Positions 56,651 through 64,000 of a stretch of 64,000 bases of DNA are shown here, in pieces. The translations under genes and the position numbers were made by a program. The DNA comes from Stercorarius parasiticus. Lineage: Eukaryota; Chordata; Aves; Charadriiformes; Stercorariidae. The notes under the pieces are model-generated. The model worked only from the letters and a program-made list of their open reading frames with translations, was not told the origin of the DNA and did not search any database. The first letter of the stretch is position 1. The number at the start of each line of letters is the position of its first letter. The DNA lies in assembly GCA_013396915.1 (NCBI GenBank), contig VWZL01000658.1, positions 941,473-1,005,472 of the forward strand. Reading direction: 5' to 3'.

Positions 56651-59613
56651 ACTGGCTTGCAGGTGAGCAGCAGAAAAAGGAGGAGAGAAGATTATGATGA
56701 TTACTCGATTACATTTCTTTTATACAGATTAACAGTCGGCTGCAATCCAGGCTGTGAGCTTGGGAAGCCTGGGAAACTCGGTGGCTTCTCTTGCTGCAGG
56801 GAAAAAGCAAAATACAACAGTGCCGCTTCCCTTTTTCATTGTAAACAGTCATCCTCGCCTTTTTTTTTTTTTTTAAGTCTTTCAGAATATTATCATCAAT
56901 CCATTATAATACACACAGTATCCTGATATTAAGAGAAACCTTGAAAAGAGGAGCTCTAGAGGTACATTGATGCCTCACTCCTAACAGGGCCATCAGAGCC
57001 CATGCAGTACTGTGGAAAACTCAAGCTCCTCACCAACAAGTGCCTTCTCTCTTATCTGGGAAACCCGCACAACTGCCAATTTCTACCATCCCAGCAATGA
57101 GCTCATATTGGTATGTGCCAGCCAGGATATTGTGTCACATCGCAAAACCACCATTTTTCATCACCCAAGACAGACAAAGAAAAGCAATAGAAAGATTTCC
57201 ACATAAATGATCCAAATTTCTCTTTTTACAGGTTGATAATATAAAAAAAAGCTGTGGTTTGCATCCCCTAGGTAGGTCCTTCTCCCCATTAAAGAAAAGC
57301 TAGAGGGTCAGGGTTCACAGGAAAAGAGACTTAAATAAGGATCTCTACGGTGTCCTAGTTAAAATAATCTCAGACTAACTAAGCTGAGATGAGAAGTTTC
57401 TAAGTAGTTGTAGAGGGTCAGGCTATAGTCCACTGCTGTGAAGCACCCTATTTCTACACTGATTACAAGTTCTGTACAAGCAAAAGCAGTAACTGGATGC
57501 ACAGATCAATTCTTCCTCCACCAGCTATGAAAGCACCTCTCTATGAAGGAGACAAACAGCACATTTTATTCTTGACTCACAATGAAATGCTATTATTCAA
57601 ATTTATTTCATGCGGGGGTGGGACAAGACTAGAAATACCAATATGTAATTCCACCTGTGTGTATGGGGAAGACAGTTGTGCCATCTGGAAAGACCCCAGG
57701 TGCTTTTCCAGCTGATGCCCACCCAGAAGCCTGCAGAGCAGAGCCATGGGGAGGCTGTGGGCTGCAGAACGGGAAGCGCAGCAGCAGCACCGTCAGTACA
57801 GCAGAGACAACCATGCAAGGGGAGCAGCGGTGTCTGAAACCCAAACCACCTGCAGAACCTCAGGCTGAGTCTCCTACTAGCAGACGGCTCTTGCAGGAAA
57901 ACTGCCCTTTTAGAGTTAGGTCTTTTGAGAGTTAGTAATGTGAGCGGTAGTTTCAGTTTATTCTTTTGCCTTGCAGCCCTGAAAAATGGATAGGGCTTGT
58001 TCCTACTGCATCGGCACCTTCTGAGGGCAGGATCAAGCCTTTCATCATGCTTACGAAAGGCAGTGACAGAAGACTTTATCTTACCTGTTCATATGGAATA
58101 ACTTTTTTTGAATAGGAGCTAGGCATCCCTGAGAGGAAAGCATCTTCCACATTATGCTCCATTTTCTGCTTCTATAGCTACTGCAAGAAGCTATATTACT
58201 TTTCCAAGGTAGAAATGAATGTGTATCCATTTTAGGAACTGGCTTGTTTACAACAACATTGGATTTTAAAGAAACGAATCTGATCTGTACTCTACAGTAT
58301 CCTTTTACATAAAGCTTTCGGCGCTGCCAGCATATTGCAACAACATGCTTTTGCTCTTTGCCGTTAGTAATGGCAGTAGTTCCAGATCCATGACTAATGC
58401 CAGCAGTTTCGCCGACATCATACAATTTTATTTTTTTTCCTGTAAATCTCAGTTAGCAAAGAAACCGTTCTGTAATACTTGTACAAACCCAGAGGAACTC
58501 TAATGCTGTCTATGTTGTTATTCCAGAATTCAACTAGAATATGTAACCTCCCACATGACTGGTACTTTGGAGATCCGGACATCTGTCAAAGTAACTAGTA
58601 GTTTGCAATGTCTGAACCTTGATTCCTTGACTCCACAGGGTTTTTAACAGTGCACACAAGCAGCCTTCCCTAAACCGAGCTGGACACGAACCAGTGCTGT
58701 AAGGTATCTTAAATACCAGAGCATGATGATATGAAAAACACCACCTTTTTTTTTTTTTCTTTAATGACTCACCATTATGTCTAGAGCTAATTCAAAAGAG
58801 TACCTGCCAGATTCTGACAGTTTCAGAGCTACTGGCTTTGCCACAGGACTAGTTGCGGTGACACATGCTGAAAAACATGGGAGCGTACTGTTTATTCAGC
58901 CAGTACCACTGCAGTTCCTGTTTGCATGACTAATTCCACAATACTTCCCCAGTGTTTGCATTTGTAAACATGCAGGGAATTCTTCACGTGGGAATGGACT
59001 TGCAGGGAACATTATATCTTTAAGGATGATAGCCAAAAGCAACTCATTTCACATGAGGAACAGTGAGCTGAGACAGAGACATCCCTGTGTAAGGGAAATA
59101 TTAATTTTAGTGGCAATGGTGCATGATTCACCAGGTTTATTAACTATGGGAATCCCTATACTACTTTGCCAAGAACATGGAAAAACCCTCACTTCCTTCC
59201 AAAGAATCCCACTGCGAGAAGGACTTCTGGAAAAGAAAGGCACTGGTTGTCTAATGTATACAGATATAAACATGCTTCTATATATATAGTAGTTGCACTC
59301 AAATTTGAGAAAGCTCAGATCCAGCTACTTTCTTTGAGTGGAGGCTGGAAAAGGTAACCACTTACACTCCAGTATAAGGCAATTCATTGTAGCATTCTAC
59401 CTTTTTATGTAAGCATGATGTACCCTGTTTTATTTAAAATACTTCAAGGTGCTTCAATGATCAAGACTGCTTTCTGTCTTGAATACAACAGCCTGCAGAT
59501 TATATAGGAAGCAAAGATCAGTATATTCTGCATTTTCACAAACCTATGGGAGAAGAGAGGAAAAATACACATGCACGTGACTGGCTTTTTTCTCGTGAAA
59601 CCGTATTTGCTTT

Positions 59614-59645
59614 CTGTATATAAATGTATGTGTATATATATGCGA
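59614..59645. repeat. TA/TG-rich alternating simple repeat
   Basis: Alternating purine-pyrimidine stretch (TATATAAATGTATGTGTATATATATG) in the presumed PLEKHM3 3' UTR. No gene content. Confidence 0.6.
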
Positions 59646-61003
59646 ATGCTTTCATATGTATGTAATACACACATTACTGCAGGGTCTGGAGAAAGAGTTA
59701 AGAATGTGGACTGGAGGGAGGAGGATCTCCAAGTGCTCACTGGAGGTGAAGCCACAATGAATTAAACACACTGCCAGTGATGACACACATCTCCCCAGTT
59801 AAATCCATCGTGTACTCCCCTTTCATAATATATGTAATTTACTGCGTTTAATACTTCCCTGTGTTCCAGGTCTGTGGAGCAGAACCATACCTTGAAGAAC
59901 TTCGCTCTCCACCACGGAATTCACCACAGAAGTATAAAATCCCTTAGAGCTCGCAGAGAACACAGGACACAAATTGCACGTGAGCACAGCAAACTAGTGT
60001 TTCACAATTTTGGAGGTATTTTCTAACTAACGCGGGCAACACCACTTTCCTGACTATCAGTCTAACAGATTCAGGTTAGAGAAACATTTAAAGTAAACTT
60101 CATGAAATAAAAACCAAACCAATGTGGACATTTAAAATGTCTTAAAACGTGAGACTAGCAGAAGGTCAGAACCAACATCATGTTACCGGAGATGAGGATG
60201 TGGCCTCACATAGATCAAGAATAACCAAGGTAAAACTCAACGCACTTCAGTGACAGAGCTTGATGGACATACCCAGACAGAACAGAAACAGTAGCAAGTC
60301 CCCTGCTTATCTAGCATATGGAATAGTTCGCTGGGGTGGTTATAAATATATAAACATAGCTGAAGGAATTATTCTGCGTATTATGTTTGCAAGCACCCTC
60401 AATAAGGTTTGACAGGAGATACTTTTCTTTCCTCAGAGAGGAGTGACATGTAAATGCACCGATCCTTTAAAAATAGCTCTCTGGAAACATGAGGAAATGG
60501 AACCGTGTGTCCACATCAGAAGGAGCAGGTGGGTTTAAAATCATTCCTGCCCTATTGGATTCTGTGAAACACCTCACCAGAACCTCTGCCAAGGCTAATA
60601 ATAAATAAATGATACACATAAATAAGTAGATGATTCATCAATTCTAAATTAACAACATAAAAAATAATGTGGTCGTGGCAGCAAATATTTTCTGCCTTGA
60701 GGAAAAGTCTTCTCTAGAGGTGGAAAAGAAAAACTGGGTGCTTATTTAGCTAGACCTAAAGCATTTCAAGTAAACCACATTCTGTATGAGAGCTAGCAGC
60801 TGGACTTCAACGCAAAATGCAGTTTAGCCATTGGTATTTCAAAGCCAACAAGGCTTTACGGCCACTTTGGCAGCTGCTATTCACAGATGAAGAAGGTCAG
60901 ATACTATTTTGCAAGAAGACTTCTGCCTGGCTAAGCTGAGAAGTCGCTTGAGCTGGCAGCTGGGAAAGGGATTCTCTTTAGGCTGGCCACTGCCTTATGG
61001 AAC

Positions 61004-61181
61004 TCATGTGTTCTGATACGACAACTCAAACATGTTGCAAGACTCTTCAAAGTTTTCATCCATATTCAGTCGCCTCCAGAAGGATTTCTGCTTCTTCTGC
61101 AATTCTTTACGCACACACCTGGGGCACGGTACAGCCTTCTCTTTGCACTCCGAGTGGAAGACGGCACCACAGCTTTCACAC
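61004..61181 (-). CDS. PLEKHM3: PLEKHM3 terminal coding exon
   Basis: The minus-strand acceptor GTTAGCAG ends at 61182, and the exon runs to TGA at 61004-61006. It adds one base to a split Arg codon and encodes 58 more residues: [12 protein letters not shown], then [20 protein letters not shown] and a tail ending FELSYQNT. The CxxC...HxxxC...CxxC pattern is the last part of the zinc-binding Rubicon-homology domain (DUF4206) at the C-terminus of the PLEKHM family. The [13 protein letters not shown] and MFELSYQ tail and its position next to FZD5, as in human 2q33.3, point to PLEKHM3 rather than PLEKHM1 or Rubicon. Family knowledge: a PH-domain scaffold linked to endolysosomal trafficking and, for PLEKHM3, to AKT signalling in muscle differentiation. 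Upstream exons lie beyond 64000. Confidence 0.9.
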
Positions 61182-64000
61182 CTGCTAACACAAATTAGCG
61201 TCAAAATTGAATGACAAAATAGGACCAGAGCATGCAATGGACTTCATATGGATTGTGGGCAGTAGATATTCCTTCAAACAGTTCTGGTAGCTCAAAGAGC
61301 ACTGTGTTTCAAAAGGGTGGAGCTGTAAAAGACACTGGCTTGCCCACACCTCTGCTGGTGTCAAGCTACTCAGGACCGCTAAAGTAAGCTGACTTGCGTT
61401 CACTTGCAGTTGCTAAGAATCTGTCCCAGCACTTCTGCTTCACAGAGACAAATTTTTAGAAGGATTAATACTTATCTTCTTATTAACTAACATTCAGATC
61501 TATCACAGAATAGACATTAATTTTGCTTTATGAAAGACAAGTTTGCTGCTTTGGTTTGTAAAGGAAGAGTAACAACATTCATTTCCATTAAGATATATAT
61601 CAGCATTCGCAACAGTCATGATATGACATGTTCCTCATCGCAGTTCCAGTGGTCAGCTGTTATGGAAAGAGTAAAGTACAGCCCACTTCAACAGCAGGAG
61701 AAGTCATTCCACAAAGTAAAAAATGGAACAGAGGTAGGTGACATTTTCTGTTCTATGTCCTATGGAAGATCGGACTAGATCAACACAATTATTGCTTCTG
61801 GGATTCAAAGCTGTGCTATTCGGTTCTCAAAGGTGGTATTATGACTTCAAACAAACAAACTGCTCAAACAAGATGACTGATTACTTTTGGGGCACTCTAG
61901 AGGCAATGGATGCAACGTCACAGCAGATCAAGCCCCAGTTCCAGATGGCTGTGGAGCAATGAAACATGTGGTGATCACGGAATGGGCTACAAATGAACAG
62001 TTGGACATCGTCAGCCTTTCAATGCAAATAACTATCTGCAGTGATAAGTCACTGCAGCTTTGTAACCAAATGACAAAATAAAAGGGTGACAGTGTCAGAG
62101 ATACAAAGTCTTAGATTCCAGTTGGGTAATCAAATAATGAAAGCAACAGAACACCAAACTTGAGAGCAATTTTGAAATACAAATGAGGGGCGCTGGTCAC
62201 CCTGGTGATTCTGTGGGGAGTTTTGAAATGCTTCACACTTTTCCTTTCTCACAGCTATTGTAGTCAAATGACTATATGATATCCAAGTGTCCATTGTTAT
62301 ATCTTTAGTGGGTTTTTTGTTTGTTTGCTTTGAGCTTTTTTTGTTGTGTTGTTTTTGTTTTTCTTAGAAATAAGGTTCTTGTCTTCAAGGCTGCGAAGAA
62401 AAATTGAAAACACGAAGAAACAAACCCCAAACACTGGGAAGCCAAAAGGCAAATTGTTGTATTTGGCATGCAGTCTGACAATACTGAGAGAAGTCTGTAA
62501 GCATCTGCATCTCACCTGTAAGTTTTAAAAAACTGTTCCTGATCTGGCTGCACTTTAAGTTTTATGCATGGGTCCAAGCATGGCCTAAACTTTAGTAACT
62601 GCAAAGCTTTGAGAAGACTACACAGAGGTTTAGAGAGGCACATTGCTAGCTAATGTAAACTGATAAAACTCAAATAACAAGTAAGAAAAGGAAAGTTAAA
62701 GAAGCTAAGTATAATGTTGTATATCTACTACTATGCTCTCTTGCAGTAAAACTTGACTGTCATATTTCTACATCTAACTAGTGAGTCTAAATCTGGTTTT
62801 AAATCAAGAAACTGTCTCACAGAGAGATATTTATCATTTCTGTGCTCAGAGAGTGTGTGTTATGGCTCTGATCCAGTGAAGCACATAAACACACGCTTAG
62901 GATTCATATCCCAGTGATTTCCTTGGGATTACTGATCTGCCTACAATTAAGCATGTGCTTACGTGCTTTGCTGGATTGGGATCTCCATGAACAGACAAGC
63001 TAATGGATGAGGGAGAGACAGAGAAGACAGCAGTGTCTTTAAAACTTTACATCATTCTCAACTGACACTAATGGTGATTTTATCAAGCTAATTCTCCCTT
63101 GTTAGTCAGCAATTTACAGTGCCCTGGAAGTTGCTAGAGGGCAATGATTGATGAGGAGTGTAATTTTGCACTCTCACATTGCCACTCCCTATGCTCGCTC
63201 AATATCTCTCCACAGTATGCATGGAGGTGACAAAACTTATAAAAAATTGCTGCTGATTTGGATGGAGTGGGATGAGAGAGGAGCCAGCACATCTGCTCTC
63301 CCCAGTGAAAGGCCAACAGCAGAGAAAACAAAGATTGATGGGGTTTAAATTAATACAAATTCATTTTTCACAAATAACTGGAAAAAATTAACAAACTTCT
63401 CTCATGTTGCTCAGAACCAGAAGAGAGAGAAGAAATACCTGCACTGTTATTTATTAGAGCTGGTGCAATAGCTGAGGCTCTGAGTAGGATCCCACACTCT
63501 CAGGCACTAACCGGAGCCAACCCTGCATCTTGGAGTCCACTGCACCAGCCGCCATCGTGACCACCATCAGTCCACCCGTGACTGCTTCTCTGAAGGCCTA
63601 TTTTCTGCTTTCTCCGGTGAAGGCTGATGTACTCCCAGCCCCAACCGCGGGGTGCAGATGACAACAAAACAGCAGCCTGGAAGAACGGTGCTCTGAGTTG
63701 AAGAACAAAGCTGGCTCTTGCTCTCTGCAGGCAGAGAGGATACCTGGGTCTAGCTTCACTGCATGCTTGTATCCCCTCATTTGCAGAGAAACTCAGCCAC
63801 CAGGGCAGGGGGGGCGATGCTGATCTTGCTCTGCCTGTGGGCAAATGGTAAGTTACATCCTTTAAAGTGATGGAGCTGTGCTACCCCAAGCCATCTACAG
63901 CTTTGCTTTTCAGCATATCAAACACAGTCAGTCTTGACTGACCCTGCAAATGTCAACTGGTGGACCGTTCCTAATCTAACTGTGAGAAATTTTCCAGTGA
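61182..64000 (-). other. PLEKHM3: PLEKHM3 last intron (partial)
   Basis: No further minus-strand exon with the family's expected zinc-cluster sequence is seen up to the window end, so the last intron is at least 2.8 kb. A T-run with TTTG/TTG units lies at 62315-62365. A 114-codon open frame at 63500-63844 has no splice logic or domain and is not supported as coding. Confidence 0.65.

Larger units (their letters stand above)
54620..61003 (-). other. PLEKHM3: Probable PLEKHM3 3' UTR
   Basis: Below the PLEKHM3 stop codon the minus strand continues for more than 6 kb of AT-rich sequence without another gene. It contains many potential poly(A) hexamers (+ strand TTTATT, for example at 57602-57607 and 57565-57570). 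The most distal convincing one is at 54640-54645. A GA-rich run (56620-56650) and a TA/TG-rich run (59614-59645) lie inside. A very long UTR is plausible for this gene, but the real end could be any of the internal signals. Confidence 0.4.

Noticed and set aside
63500..63844. 114-codon minus-strand open frame as a PLEKHM3 exon
   Set aside because: The sequence does not match the PLEKHM3 C-terminal zinc-cluster region that should precede the last exon, and no suitable splice sites frame it.

Overview
This is a 64 kb piece of a bird nuclear genome. Three things point to that: vertebrate genes split by GT-AG introns, CR1 non-LTR retrotransposon fragments with the bird-type 8-bp (ATTCTRTG-like) 3' tail as the only interspersed repeats I can recognise, and the gene order CCNYL1 - FZD5 - PLEKHM3, which matches human 2q33.3. 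A crocodilian or turtle cannot be fully excluded from sequence alone, and I cannot name the species. There are two blocks of N (16758-16993 and 38083-38693) and one single N (48922).

Layout. Positions 1-28679 hold nine coding exons of CCNYL1 (cyclin Y-like 1, + strand), visible from an intron upstream of 8587 to the stop codon at 28677-28679. Its 3' UTR probably ends just after an AATAAA at 30310-30315. The first roughly 70 codons lie outside the window. Introns carry several CR1 remnants, including one CR1 inserted into another at 16419-17727. FZD5 (frizzled-5 Wnt receptor, - strand) is a single coding exon at 36421-38082. Its start codon, signal peptide and 5' UTR fall in the 611-nt assembly gap, and a CpG-rich promoter-side flank follows at 38694-39000. 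CCNYL1 and FZD5 converge tail to tail, with about 3 kb between their likely poly(A) sites. Positions 39001-54600 contain no gene I can support. They carry two CR1 fragments and a few short stretches with clustered SOX-like and homeodomain-like motifs that could be FZD5 regulatory elements (inference only). The terminal coding exon of PLEKHM3 (- strand) is at 61004-61181, with a probable long 3' UTR below it and an intron above it to the window end.

Function. CCNYL1 belongs to the cyclin Y family, membrane-tethered cyclins that activate CDK14/CDK16; cyclin Y-CDK14 phosphorylates the Wnt co-receptor LRP6. FZD5 is a Wnt receptor that works with LRP5/6. Two Wnt-pathway neighbours are therefore linked here, but nothing in the sequence shows co-regulation. 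PLEKHM3 is a PH-domain, zinc-cluster adaptor of the PLEKHM/Rubicon-homology family linked to endolysosomal traffic and muscle differentiation.

I found no evidence of a new multi-gene system. The most useful leads are candidate cis-regulatory clusters upstream of FZD5 (around 39.95, 42.25, 42.53, 46.63 and 49.05 kb), a CpG-dense patch inside a CCNYL1 intron (25.25 kb), an imperfect hairpin at the presumed FZD5 mRNA 3' end, and a well-resolved nested CR1 insertion whose assembly gap looks too small.
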